Below are positions 16,368 through 25,855 of a DNA stretch of 64,000 nucleotides, in pieces. The translations under genes were made by a program, and so were the position numbers. Each line of letters begins with the position of its first letter. The stretch's first letter is position 1. Under the pieces are notes generated by a model that worked only from the letters and a program-made list of their open reading frames with translations, was not told the origin of the DNA and did no database searches. Origin of the DNA: Sphingomonas yantingensis (lineage in GTDB: Bacteria > Pseudomonadota > Alphaproteobacteria > Sphingomonadales > Sphingomonadaceae); the NCBI RefSeq assembly GCF_014199325.1, contig NZ_JACIJJ010000001.1, positions 310,001 to 374,000 on the forward strand, written 5' to 3'.

Positions 16368-18812
16368 TCAGGCGACAAGGTATGGCGTTAGCATCTCGAA
16401 CTGCCCACTGTTCGGCCCGGTCGCGTAATTCAGCGGGTCGAGGCGGAAAATGTAATCCCGTCCCCAGAAGCGTCCGCCGCCCCAGGCGGTGACGCCAATC
16501 CATTCGGGGTTGTCCCGGATGTAGCTGTAGACCTGCGCCATGATCGGGCCGCAGGTGGCTTGGTCGGCGCGCGCCGGATCGCCGCCCGCCACCTCACCGA
16601 GGAACAGCTTGAACCCGCGCTCGCGCGCCCAGGCGGTGATCGCGATCAGGCGCGAGGATCCGGTGACACACAGGCCGCTCGTGCCGCTAGCGTCGGCGTC
16701 GACATAGCTGTGCGGCGAGAAGGCGAAGTTGCCCGCGGGATCGTAGAACCGGTCGAACGCCGCCGCCTGGCCGAGCGAGACCCAGAACTGCGCCGATGAA
16801 TAGCGCTGGCCTTCGACGAGGATCAGGTTGGCCGCATCGGTCCGCGCGCGGATCGCGTTGGTCACGCACTGCATGACATCAGCCACGCGGCCGGCGTTCT
16901 GCCGATCGCCGCTCGGCTCGTTCATGATGTCGAACCAGACCGCGCGGCTCGCGTAGCGATTGGCGAGCCGCTCCCACAGGTCGACCAGCGCCGCGGTCGG
17001 CGCTGCCGGGTTGTCGTAGGCGACTTTCCCGGCGTCCTTTCGGCTCATGTAATTGTGGACATCAAGGATGACCGTCCCGCCCAGCCCCTCCCAATAGTCG
17101 ATCACGCCATCAGTGCGGCCGATATCGTCGTTCGCGCCGCCCAGCGGCCCGTACAGGTCGGGCTGGATGCGCTCCCACTTCACCGGCAGGCGGATGATGC
17201 GGACGCCCTTCGCCCAGTAATAATCCATCTCGGTCTGGCCGGCGTAGACGTAGTGCGTGCCCAGCGTGCCGGGGATCTGCGCGGGCGTGAACTCGGCGCC
17301 GGCCAGGTTGACGCCGAACTGCTTGGCCGGGGTCGCCGCGACGACGGGCGGCGTCAGATAGGCGCATGCATCCGAGATGACGATCGGCGACGTACCTTCA
17401 GGGTCGCTGATCCGCAGCACATGCTTGCCGGCGCCCGACAGCGGCACCGTGAAGATGATCTCGCCGCCATCCGCCGCGATAAGCCGCCCGCCAGTCATCG
17501 TCGCTGCCGCGCCCAGCGCCGCCGCGATCGCCGCGTCGAAGCCCGCCGGCGCGCCGGTCGAGGCGAAGGCGACGCTGTCGCCCGCGGCACCGATGGGCAC
17601 GTGGATCGCATAGGTGACGACGCCGCCGGCGACGGTCGCGCGCAGCTCCCAGTATCGCGGCGGGCGGGCCTTGATCGTGAAGCTGAGGTTGAGGCTGCTG
17701 GTCTGCGTCGTGATGTACGGCCGCCACCGGCTCGCGTCGGTCGGCGCGTTGCCGCTCGACGCCGTCTCGCTCGTGTAGATGTAGCGCCCGCCGTCAACGA
17801 GATAGGTAACCCAGTCGCCTTGCCGGTAGGCGGTGCCGCTCGCCCAATCGCCGCGCGCGCGCACTTCGTCGAACTCGGCCGCATCGCCTTCGGCGGTCAA
17901 CTGCGAGATGATGAACAGCTCGCGCGAGCCTTCCTCGGGACCGTTGGCGAGCAGCGTGAAGTCGATCGTCACCGGGGTCGCGTCGTCATACCGCTCGGTG
18001 AAGGTGATCTCGCAACCGTCGTAATAGTCGGCCGGGTTGGCCGGGTCATAGCGCGGCAGGAAGACGTCGCACCCCGCCGCTTCGCCCGCATCCTTGAAAC
18101 CCGGCCGAAACGACGGCGACAGCGCGCGGCGGCCGTCGCCGGCGGGGTAGAGCTTCAGCTTGGTGCCGGGGATGATGTTCGCGGTCTCGATTACCACGCG
18201 GAAGCTGTCGCCATCGAACAGGCTTGTCTGGCCGGTCGGCAGGCGCAGCGCGAGGCGCGGCGTGCCGGTCGGCGTTCTCGATGTGTCGAGCACGCGCACG
18301 AGGTTGCCGCTAAGGATCTGGCCGGTGCCGTTCTTCTCGCGCTCGGGCGTCCCCGCCGCGCCCTGGTTGGCGAGGAGGAATTGCATCTCGCGATAGCCGG
18401 GCGACCCGTCGGGGTTGGTCGCGTTGGTGCGGCGGTTTCGGCGGCTGCGGTTCGTAAACCGCATGATCTGCCCCTGATATCCGCCGCCGATCGTCAGCAG
18501 GCCCGACAGCGTGCCCTGCGCCGGCGGCGTCGTGCCGCTCGTCAGGCGGCGATAGGTGCAGCCGTAGCGGGCGAGCTCCTCGGCGATGACATCGTGCCAG
18601 GACCGCTCCCAGTTGCCCGTCGAGGCGAGCGACCCGCCGCCCGTCATCCAGAGCATGATCTGCGCGCCCGCCAGCGCATTGTTGACGACGAGAGACAGCG
18701 TCACTTCGTCGCCCTCGCTCGTCAGCAGCGGCGTGTCGCGCCGCATGATCCAGCGCGGCAGATGCTTCTTGTTCGGCTGCACCGCGCCAAGGATTGCCGG
18801 AATGACGGTCAC
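16368..18812 (-). CDS. Phage tail protein with C-terminal GH5 endoglucanase domain
   Basis: 814 residues from GTG 18812, which overlaps the upstream stop (GTGA). The N-terminal ~500 residues are virion-type beta domains, one stretch (GDWVTYLVDGGRYIYTSE) resembling a carbohydrate-binding or fibre module. Residues from about 515 form a GH5 barrel: FGVNLAGAEF, RLPVKWERIQ, LDVHNYM, IMNEPSG with the acid/base Glu, FSPHSYVDAD, and LFLGEVAGGD with the nucleophile Glu, ending WGGGRFWGRDYIFRLDP. GH5 enzymes cut beta-1,4-glucans, so this tail enzyme probably degrades cellulose-like or gellan-type sphingan surface polymer. Two relics of its 3' end lie downstream. Confidence 0.85.
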   Translation of the reverse strand: MTVIPAILGAVQPNKKHLPRWIMRRDTPLLTSEGDEVTLSLVVNNALAGAQIMLWMTGGGSLASTGNWERSWHDVIAEELARYGCTYRRLTSGTTPPAQGTLSGLLTIGGGYQGQIMRFTNRSRRNRRTNATNPDGSPGYREMQFLLANQGAAGTPEREKNGTGQILSGNLVRVLDTSRTPTGTPRLALRLPTGQTSLFDGDSFRVVIETANIIPGTKLKLYPAGDGRRALSPSFRPGFKDAGEAAGCDVFLPRYDPANPADYYDGCEITFTERYDDATPVTIDFTLLANGPEEGSRELFIISQLTAEGDAAEFDEVRARGDWASGTAYRQGDWVTYLVDGGRYIYTSETASSGNAPTDASRWRPYITTQTSSLNLSFTIKARPPRYWELRATVAGGVVTYAIHVPIGAAGDSVAFASTGAPAGFDAAIAAALGAAATMTGGRLIAADGGEIIFTVPLSGAGKHVLRISDPEGTSPIVISDACAYLTPPVVAATPAKQFGVNLAGAEFTPAQIPGTLGTHYVYAGQTEMDYYWAKGVRIIRLPVKWERIQPDLYGPLGGANDDIGRTDGVIDYWEGLGGTVILDVHNYMSRKDAGKVAYDNPAAPTAALVDLWERLANRYASRAVWFDIMNEPSGDRQNAGRVADVMQCVTNAIRARTDAANLILVEGQRYSSAQFWVSLGQAAAFDRFYDPAGNFAFSPHSYVDADASGTSGLCVTGSSRLIAITAWARERGFKLFLGEVAGGDPARADQATCGPIMAQVYSYIRDNPEWIGVTAWGGGRFWGRDYIFRLDPLNYATGPNSGQFEMLTPYLVA

Positions 18813-19363
18813 TGGACGATGTCGCCGGCCAGCACCATCGTCGACCGGAACGACGAGGTGCGCTCGGTGCAGATGACCGAGGCAACCGCATATTGATCGG
18901 CAAGCCGGAAGACATTGCCGCGGGAGCGCAGGAACCCGCTCTCGCCGCTGCTGTTCGTCCCGATCGTCACCGTGACGCGCGGCCCGCCGCTGCCCTGCTG
19001 GATCAGCAGGCAGGACCATCCAGGCGCCACCCCGCCCGGCAGCTGCACGCTGATGTTCGACGTGCCGGTGACGCCCGCCAGTAGCAGCGTCTTGCCACTG
19101 TGCTCCGGCCCTAGGACGATGGTGTTACCGGTCGTGAGCGCGATCCGCTCGAAGCGCAGCAGGCTTGCGTCGAACGCCGACTGCGTCGGGCACGGCACCA
19201 GCGTCGTCGTGCCCGCGCCGGTTGGCAGCGGATAGCGGCCATCGCCGTTCGGCCCGCCGCCCGCGATCCCGCTCGACCACGCGGCCAGCATCGCCGTGAA
19301 GGCGTCTTGCCGCTCGAGAAACTCGAGCAGCTGCGCCGCAACTTCGTCGTTCTCAATCGGCAT
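18809..19363 (-). CDS. Phage tail-tip-associated protein, 184 aa
   Basis: A short helical N-terminus (EVAAQLLEFLERQDAFTAML) is followed by a Gly/Ser/Thr-rich beta region. It overlaps the J-like gene by 11 bases and the GH5 gene by four (GTGA), so the three are co-translated. Likely a connector or chaperone between the tail tip and the enzyme-bearing fibre. Family not recognised. Confidence 0.55.
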   Translation of the reverse strand: MPIENDEVAAQLLEFLERQDAFTAMLAAWSSGIAGGGPNGDGRYPLPTGAGTTTLVPCPTQSAFDASLLRFERIALTTGNTIVLGPEHSGKTLLLAGVTGTSNISVQLPGGVAPGWSCLLIQQGSGGPRVTVTIGTNSSGESGFLRSRGNVFRLADQYAVASVICTERTSSFRSTMVLAGDIVQ

Positions 19364-22193
19364 AGGTCCCCCAAGCCTCCCAATCGAAGCCGTCGATCGT
19401 GCGGTTGTCCGAGGTGGCCGACTGCGCCTTGAAGGTCGCGCCGGCGACGTCGCGATCGCCGGTCGACTGCATCCAGGCGTCCTTGAAGCTCGAATTGTCG
19501 GCGTTGAAGGCGATCGCCGACACGCCCATCAACGCCGCGAACGGCACCGGGAAGTTGATCCGCACCGCCGCCTCGTTCGTCAGTTGCTGGCGATACTGGC
19601 CCCACTGGCGGATGTAGCCGCCGGGAAACTTTTGAAAGCCCGCGGCCGGGTTGAGCTGGCTGTACGTCCCGGCGAAGAGCGGGACGAGCGTCTCATAGGC
19701 AAGCGTTGTGACCGTGACCGTGCCGTCAGGCGTGATTCGGAAGGGCGTGATCGGCTGACCGCCATTCGGGTTCACTACCCGAAAGTTCTCAGCGTAGATC
19801 ACATAGTCGCTGCGCTCGCCGGTGAGCGTGTTGACCGTGCCGGTAATGTTGCCATCGAGGTCGAGGATGTTGACCGACCGCAGCGTCACGCCGCTAGGGT
19901 CGAACAGGATCTCCTGCATGTCGGTGATGTCGGCGCGGTGTCCGTCGACCTCGGCGGTCAGCGCCGTTAGGCTGCGCGAGGCGAAGCCCGCGCCCGTGAT
20001 CTCAATCGAATCGCCGTTGAGCACCCACCCGTTGTCGGCGCCGTTGCGCGCGCCGAGGTAGGCGAAGTTCTGCGCGAAGACCGCGTTCGCGGCCTCCGAC
20101 GCTGCCTTCACCTCGCCGATCACCACGCCGACCTGCTTGCCGTCGAGCACCGTCCGCGCATCGATCAGCGCGGTCAGCGCGTCGCCGCGCAGGATCTGGC
20201 CGAGAATGTTGAGACCATTCAGGTCCGCAAGCCGGTTGACCTCCTCCGCCAGGCGATCACCGACATAGGAGCCGTTAGGACTGCCGTTGGTGGCACCCGG
20301 CTCGGCGGGCTTGAGATCATCGATCGGCGTCCCGTCGGGATAGGTCACCACGCTGCCGGATGTCTCGACGGGTCCGAGAACCAGCCGCCGCGACAGCGAT
20401 CCTCGAACGCGATACCGAATGCCGACCTCGTACTGGGTTCGATCGAGCACCCCTAGAATGTCGCGACGACGAACGGTCGCAGGCTCGATGCTCGCGCCGG
20501 TCCAGTTCACATCTTCAGCTGCACCTGCGATGTAGGGCCGGTAGTCGAAGACGACCGCGTCGAGCGCCCGGTCATCCGCGGCGCCCGTGATAACGAGGGC
20601 GGGGACTTCCAGGCTATCGCGCGACAGAGTTGCGCCGACGAGTTGCCAATCGGCCGAGGAAGGAGCGGAGAGGTCTACGCCCGGATTCGACAGGTCGGGC
20701 GTACGTGGCGGGACGCCGGAACGCCCTAGAGCAAATGAATGCTTCTCCGCCGTCTCGCTACGGCAGACGAGTGTCACGGCCATAGAGGCCGCATCGATCT
20801 CGCGCTCTCGCAGGATCACATCGCGGCCGATGAGGTTCGCCTCGGGAATATCGATCGTCAGGCAATCGCCCGGCCGATAGCCGAGCGCGTAGATCTTCGC
20901 GGTGATCGAGATGCCGTCGAGTTCGCGATCGTTGAGCATCGCGTAGAGCGCCAGTTCCGCGCCTTGGTCGGCTTGCTGAACGAGCGGGAAGTCGAGTTCG
21001 CGAGGGCGGCTTGCGCCGTCCAACGCAACATATTCAGGCACCGATACCGGATCGAGCGGGGTCATTTCCCAGCCTTGCGCTTCAAGCCGGACTTTGGGGA
21101 TGATGGTGTTGCGTCGGATGCGGCTCGCCGCGGTCGCCGGCACGTCGACCGGGCCGCAGACGTCGTTTGAGGTCACCGTGCCGATCGACACGCGGGGCGC
21201 CGAGAAGATCGCCGCCAGCCGCGCGCCGACTGGCACGCACTCGCCGCCGCCCGCCTGGGCGATCATGCGGAGCACGTCCCAGCTGTTATCGGCCTCCGTG
21301 AACACGGTGCCGCCAACCTTCCAGCCATTCGCATCGCAGACGTTGGCCCATTCGGCGAAGGTCGCCATATCGATGCCCGAAGCGGCCAGCCCGCCCCCGG
21401 CGACCAGAACATCGTTCTGATATCGGCCGAACGCCCAGGTCACTGCATGGCAGGCGGGGTTCTCCGAATAGACATAGGTCTCCTCGTCGCCGAGACGACA
21501 GGCGCCCGAGCCACCGGGATAGGTGCTGTCCTGCCGGGGGTCGTAGACGAGCACGCCTTCGACCACGCGACCGCGGACTGGAACGCCGGTCGGGAAGACC
21601 TTGCCCTCCTTGTCCCACTTCAGCGTCCATAGATCGGCGGCGAGGCCTGAGAGCTTCGATGTCGGGTCCCAGCCGGGAATGGCACCAGCCGGACCGGCGA
21701 GCGCACGGGCCTCAGGCGTCGCGCCGATCTGCGTGTCGAGCCACATGTAACCGGCGTATGCGCCGAGCGCCGCCGTTCCGGACAGCGCCACGGCCGTCAG
21801 CTTGTCGATCAGCAGCGGCCCGACCGACTTGACCGGGCCCAGCGACAGGATGCTGACCCAGCTCTCGTAGACGTTCTTTGCACCGTAATACTGGCGGTGC
21901 GCGACCCGGCCGCCGACCAGCGTTCGACCCATGGTGTACGGGATGCCGCTCTGCTTCTCGATCGTGAACTTGGTCGGGTTTCCGGCGACGGTTCCTGGTG
22001 GTGGGCGTCCAGCAAGTGACGCGGCGCCAAGGCTCATCAAGCTTGCTGCTACACCGGCAATAGTTCCGATGGTCGTAAGCGTCGCGGCCGTCAGCCCTAT
22101 GGCGCCGACGCCAATCGCGCCGACTCCAGTGGCAACCAATGCCACGGCGCCGACGATGAGAGCAGCGGTTTTCAGGGCTTTTGCCAAGAGCAT
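19353..22193 (-). CDS. Tail-tip host-specificity protein (gpJ-like)
   Basis: 946 residues. The N-terminus is a hydrophobic Gly/Ala-rich stretch (residues 8-65), as in several phage tip proteins inserted or delivered at the membrane. Next comes a long central region with YTMGRTLVGGRVAHRQYYG and a conserved tip-attachment style (D..ITAKIYALGYRPGDCL). After about residue 640 there is a repeat-poor C-terminal fibre part ending in a beta-structured WGQYRQQ region. Position after the NlpC-like tail peptidase is exactly that of gpJ in siphophages. Expected to bind the receptor. Confidence 0.7.
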   Translation of the reverse strand: MLLAKALKTAALIVGAVALVATGVGAIGVGAIGLTAATLTTIGTIAGVAASLMSLGAASLAGRPPPGTVAGNPTKFTIEKQSGIPYTMGRTLVGGRVAHRQYYGAKNVYESWVSILSLGPVKSVGPLLIDKLTAVALSGTAALGAYAGYMWLDTQIGATPEARALAGPAGAIPGWDPTSKLSGLAADLWTLKWDKEGKVFPTGVPVRGRVVEGVLVYDPRQDSTYPGGSGACRLGDEETYVYSENPACHAVTWAFGRYQNDVLVAGGGLAASGIDMATFAEWANVCDANGWKVGGTVFTEADNSWDVLRMIAQAGGGECVPVGARLAAIFSAPRVSIGTVTSNDVCGPVDVPATAASRIRRNTIIPKVRLEAQGWEMTPLDPVSVPEYVALDGASRPRELDFPLVQQADQGAELALYAMLNDRELDGISITAKIYALGYRPGDCLTIDIPEANLIGRDVILREREIDAASMAVTLVCRSETAEKHSFALGRSGVPPRTPDLSNPGVDLSAPSSADWQLVGATLSRDSLEVPALVITGAADDRALDAVVFDYRPYIAGAAEDVNWTGASIEPATVRRRDILGVLDRTQYEVGIRYRVRGSLSRRLVLGPVETSGSVVTYPDGTPIDDLKPAEPGATNGSPNGSYVGDRLAEEVNRLADLNGLNILGQILRGDALTALIDARTVLDGKQVGVVIGEVKAASEAANAVFAQNFAYLGARNGADNGWVLNGDSIEITGAGFASRSLTALTAEVDGHRADITDMQEILFDPSGVTLRSVNILDLDGNITGTVNTLTGERSDYVIYAENFRVVNPNGGQPITPFRITPDGTVTVTTLAYETLVPLFAGTYSQLNPAAGFQKFPGGYIRQWGQYRQQLTNEAAVRINFPVPFAALMGVSAIAFNADNSSFKDAWMQSTGDRDVAGATFKAQSATSDNRTIDGFDWEAWGTYAD

Positions 22194-22242
22194 ATCCTAT
22201 CGTAGGATCGAAGTCCGTCATTCGGCGGAAGGGGGACTGCAA

Positions 22243-22578
22243 ATGGTGAAAGGCAAAGCGGCGCTGATCGGCGCAGTGCTGTTGAGCGGCTGCGCATCGA
22301 CCAACGAGGTCATGCAGATGGCGCCAACTCAGGTCTTCAAATCCGACAAGTCGGCGGACGAAGTCTCGTTTTGCTTGGCCAATCGGAACAACACCGTGCC
22401 GATGCCCCGCGACGACGGCTCCAGAGTCGTCCTGGTCAAGAACGGATATGGGGCGGTGTCGCTCGCCTTCGCCGTTTTCCCCGAAGGTACGGGAAGCCGG
22501 ATCGAGTATCGTAAGAAGTTTGGAACGATTGGCGGCGCTTGGAAGCGGTGCGTGGGCATTAAGCCGGACAAGGACTGA
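22243..22578 (+). CDS. Small lipoprotein, opposite strand in the tail operon
   Basis: 111 residues, ATG 22243 with GGGGGAC upstream. Signal peptide with lipobox LLSGC (Cys 17). The mature part is 94 residues with two more Cys (FCLAN near residue 44 and KRC near residue 103) that may pair. It runs against the late operon, so it is expressed separately and could be a lysogenic-conversion gene, for instance receptor masking or superinfection exclusion. Function not recognised. Confidence 0.6.
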   Translation: MVKGKAALIGAVLLSGCASTNEVMQMAPTQVFKSDKSADEVSFCLANRNNTVPMPRDDGSRVVLVKNGYGAVSLAFAVFPEGTGSRIEYRKKFGTIGGAWKRCVGIKPDKD

Positions 22579-22584
22579 TACCAA

Positions 22585-23025
22585 TCAACGGCCGGGTTTC
22601 ACGCCTAGCGACACCCTCCAAGCTGCGACGTATTGGGACGGTTGCAGGACTTCGAGGCCAATTGTGTCCTGATGAAATCCGGCCACCCGGCCGTTGGACA
22701 TGGCAACAGTTAGACAGCCGATACCCATATCGTCGGGGAGCGCTACAATATCGCCAGGCAGCGCAGCAGCAGGCGCGATGCGATCGAACCCCGCGCCGTC
22801 CATCGCCTCGACTAGGGTCGAGAAACCGCGATTTTTGAGCGCCTTCAGCGCAGACCGAGCGGTGGCATAGCTCCCCGCGGGTGGCAGCTTCACGCGGTGC
22901 CCCATGCGGCGCAGGTGCGACGCCGCGACCCGCACGCAATCGGCACGGCCGAGTTTGAAGGGTTTGCCCTTCCACTGGTCCAGCGTCGCCTGCGCAGCGG
23001 CCACGCGCGCGATCATCTCGTTCAT
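22585..23025 (-). CDS. Phage tail peptidase-like protein (NlpC/P60-type)
   Basis: 146 residues. LGRADCVRVAASHLRRMGH carries a Cys in the D-C-x-R-x-A context of NlpC-like tail proteins (compare GRADCG.fva..v.. in DUF6950-type proteins). GDIVALPDD and GRVAGFHQD match the later His/Asp region. It overlaps the next upstream gene by one base (ATGA). Directly before the gpJ-like gene, it probably opens peptidoglycan during DNA entry. Confidence 0.6.
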   Translation of the reverse strand: MNEMIARVAAAQATLDQWKGKPFKLGRADCVRVAASHLRRMGHRVKLPPAGSYATARSALKALKNRGFSTLVEAMDGAGFDRIAPAAALPGDIVALPDDMGIGCLTVAMSNGRVAGFHQDTIGLEVLQPSQYVAAWRVSLGVKPGR

Positions 23026-23693
23026 CAGAACTCTCTCTCGAAGCGGCCTTCGGACAGCCGCGCACCTCCGCCTCCGCCACCCCCATAGGAAACGCCGCTG
23101 GGTGGGTTCTCCACCCCCCAGAACGACGTCTTTTCGATCCCGCTCATGTTGGCGAGGCCGGTTTCCCCGGGCCACACAAGCTTGTGCCAGGCGTCTGACA
23201 GGCGCGCGCCGCGTTCCTGATCGTGAAATCGCTCGAGGGCGGATACGCAGCGCCATTCGACCGTGCGGCTGCCCTTGCCGATACGGAGCCGGGCGACATC
23301 TAGCTCGCCGGCGAAAAGCTGCAGCGGCTCGGGGATCAGCATGCCGGTCGAACGATCGACGACGCCGAGAAAGGCACTGACCTCACTGCCTTGCGCGCTC
23401 GCCAGCGTCAGGTCTTCTACAGCTACCTCGCTCGGTGGTGCGAACGTCAGATCCCAGTCGGGCGCTTCGTCCAAAGCACCGTCGCGAAGGTCACCAGTAG
23501 AAACGAGCGCGCCGAACCGAGGGTCGCGGCCGGAAAACGTGCGCGTGGTCGATCCGTCGAACCATGCCACCTCGCCCGCGCCGACCAGATGCCGAAGGGT
23601 GTAACCCGGCAGCTTGATCTCGACGAGCGGCGCGATCGGGAAGGTGCCGGCGCGCAGCGCCGACGCCATTTGGGGCGTGAGCCGAAAGGTCAT
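23025..23693 (-). CDS. Phage minor tail protein, tail-hub type
   Basis: 222 residues from ATG 23693; a longer frame to 23744 has poor context. Beta-rich sequence (PLVEIKLPGYTLRHLVG, VEDLTLASAQGSEVSAFLG) like the DUF2163-type or hub proteins that sit between tape measure and peptidase. A Gly run (GGGGGGGA) precedes a basic C-terminus. The place in the operon supports the call more than sequence does. Confidence 0.6.
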   Translation of the reverse strand: MTFRLTPQMASALRAGTFPIAPLVEIKLPGYTLRHLVGAGEVAWFDGSTTRTFSGRDPRFGALVSTGDLRDGALDEAPDWDLTFAPPSEVAVEDLTLASAQGSEVSAFLGVVDRSTGMLIPEPLQLFAGELDVARLRIGKGSRTVEWRCVSALERFHDQERGARLSDAWHKLVWPGETGLANMSGIEKTSFWGVENPPSGVSYGGGGGGGARLSEGRFEREF

Positions 23694-24280
23694 TGCCGCT
23701 CGCGGATGCTGAAGCCGAGGGGATCGGTGCGATTGCGTGTCCATGCGGCGCCGGCGTCGAAGCCGCTCAGCTTGCCTTCGATCTTCGGATCGACAAGCTC
23801 AACCATCTCCCCGTCGACCGTCAAAAAGCGTAGCATCGGCCAGATCGACAGCGAAACCGTGCCGCCACTGCTGACCGTGGCAGCCGCTCGCGTCATATAG
23901 ACCTGACGCCGACCGGCATGGATGACGCTGAAGTAGAAGCTCGCTGGAATCACCTGGCCTGCGACGAGGCCGCGAATGGCGAGGCTTGTCCCACCCTGGC
24001 CGTTTCCGCTGACCACGCCGTTTGACGCTCCAGCGCTGACGCCCGGCTGACCGATCGAGATAATGGCGTCGTCCGTTGTCGCAGCGGTCAGCGCGGCGAT
24101 CAGCGTGCGCGAAGCGTCATCCTGACGCAGCTGCGCGGTTTTGATGTCGATCGCGAACCGGTCGCCCATGCGTGGGACGGGCAGGTCGACGCCGCCCAAG
24201 ACGCCTTCCTGCTCGCCGCTGAACAGCACCGGGCGAAGCGCCGCGCTGGCGATGCGTTGACGGGGGATCGTGACGCTCAC
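23690..24280 (-). CDS. Phage minor tail protein, 196 aa
   Basis: The GTG at 24280 overlaps the stop of the tape-measure gene (GTGA). Strand-rich, with VSVTIPRQRI at the start, a GNGQGG loop mid-way and IWPMLRFLTVDGEMVELVD near the C-terminus. The downstream gene starts within its stop. Distal tail/hub role is inferred from position. No family named. Confidence 0.55.
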   Translation of the reverse strand: MSVTIPRQRIASAALRPVLFSGEQEGVLGGVDLPVPRMGDRFAIDIKTAQLRQDDASRTLIAALTAATTDDAIISIGQPGVSAGASNGVVSGNGQGGTSLAIRGLVAGQVIPASFYFSVIHAGRRQVYMTRAAATVSSGGTVSLSIWPMLRFLTVDGEMVELVDPKIEGKLSGFDAGAAWTRNRTDPLGFSIRERQ

Positions 24281-25703
24281 CAGCGTCGCCCGAGCCGCCG
24301 TGCGGACCGCATTGAGGCGTTGTTCGTGGCCATTTCGGCGCCGCCCGCCGCGCCCCGCGCCGCGCCGATCGCTGCGGCCTCCTGCGCCATGGGAGCGGCG
24401 ATCGTGCGGACGCGCACGTCGAAAAGCTCGTTCGGCACCACCTCGACCTGCACCTTGCTCGCGCTCTCGTTCATCATGCGGCGTGTGGCAGCGGCGGAGG
24501 TGACGCGCGTCCCAGTCGGCAGCGATGCGATCTCGGGACCGTGTTCGCCGACCAGCGCAGCGCCGCCGGACCAGTATTCGGTCCCCGACGCCAGCCCCAG
24601 CATATTGCGGATCTCGCCGGAGCGCGCCATCGGCGTCGACGGCCCGCCGCTGACGCCGCCGATCACCTTGGCGATGTTGCTGAAGATCGAACCAAGCGTC
24701 GGTGCGTCGCTGTTGCCGTTGAGCAGGTTGCGGATCGGGTTCAGCAGCGCAAGCTTCAGGAACTCGGTCTTCAGCATCGACAGGATGCGCTTTCCGCCTT
24801 CCCCCCAATCCTCCCAGGTCTGCGGCGACAGCACGGTCTCAACGAAGTCCATGCCGAACTGGCGCGCCTCATCGAGCGCGGCAGCGGTGCGGCGAATCTC
24901 GTCGTTCAGCTGGGCCTGGCCTTCGACGGTCTGGAGGATAGCGTCGAGGTCGGCGGTGGCCATATCGGGGAAGCGCCGGCGAAGATCGAGCGCGATACGC
25001 AGCTTTTCGAGTTCGAGCTCCCGCGCGTTGTCGTTGGCCGCAACGAGGGCGCGCTCGCGCGTGAGCAGCGTCATACGATCGCTCTGATCGGCGAGATAGT
25101 CGCGCGCATAGTCCGCCGCCTTCTGCCGGTCTTCGGCCGTCCTGTTTTCGGCATCGGTATTCGCGTCGTACGCCCCGCGGTCATCGCCTGCGCCATCTGG
25201 CGCGATGTGCCCGCCGCTCGACCGTTCGCCACCATCACCGCATCTAGCGCCTGCTTCTCATGCTGGAGCTTTGCGACATACTGGTCGAGCGACAGGACGC
25301 CGCCGCTGACGAGCGCGCGGGCCTCGGACATCTCCGCATTGAAGCGGTCCTGCGCGGCGGCGACCGGATCGATCGCCAGCATCAGCGCGCGGGCGCGTGC
25401 CTCCATCTGCGCATAAGCGGAGGAGAAGACCGCGGCCGAACTCTCGGCGCTCTTGCCGATCTGGTCGCGTACACCCGCGGCCATGTCGAGCTTCGTGGGG
25501 TTGAGCCCCGGCAGGAGCGCCGACAGCTTGGCCGCCTGGCGCTGCGCGAACTCCATCGCCTGATCGGCGTCGCGGCCGGCTTTCACGGCCGCGCGGGCGA
25601 CGCGGTTAAACGCGGCATCGCCGGTCGTACCGATGCTGTCGAGGTCGGCGACGACCTGCGCCTTGCCCGTTGTGCCGAGGCGGATAGCGATTTGACGCGC
25701 CAT
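24277..25703 (-). pseudogene. Tail tape measure gene interrupted by a -1 frameshift
   Basis: Two frames together make one gene. Frame one from ATG 25703 gives about 170 good residues with long coiled-coil helices (AGRDADQAMEFAQRQAAKLS), then turns to Arg-rich nonsense. Frame two picks up at about 25,185 with AYDANTDAENRTAEDR and continues 300 residues to 24277, ending in a Gly-rich tail (GEHGPEIASLPTGTRV), a typical tape-measure C-terminus. The switch falls at a GCGGGGCG run, where one G too few has been kept. A single-base deletion, sequencing error or programmed slip would explain it. ~470 residues is short for a siphovirus. Confidence 0.7.
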
Positions 25704-25855
25704 TATGCCTCCCCCTCGTCATCCGGCGCATCGCCGTTCAGGTTGTCGATGATCGTGTCTTCGACGTCGGGCAGCACCGCCGCCAGCAGCTCGAGGTCGG
25801 CGCCGAGATGCGCCCCCATGGTCATCACCGTGCCGAAATCGAGCGCGAATGCCTG
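25703..25855 (-). pseudogene. Tail assembly chaperone-like gene, 5' truncated
   Basis: About 50 C-terminal residues (FALDFGTVMTMGAHLGADLE through an acidic end) precede the tape measure with a stop-start overlap. Position and sequence suit the GTA-type tail assembly chaperone. Homology to phage sequence stops near 25,855, where a transporter fragment on the other strand begins, so the promoter-proximal part is gone. Confidence 0.55.

Noticed and set aside
9639..25703. Tailocin (phage-tail bacteriocin)
   Set aside because: Tail fibre and lysis genes are present but the tail-tube, sheath and terminator genes are missing and the tape measure is frameshifted, so no tail can be assembled.
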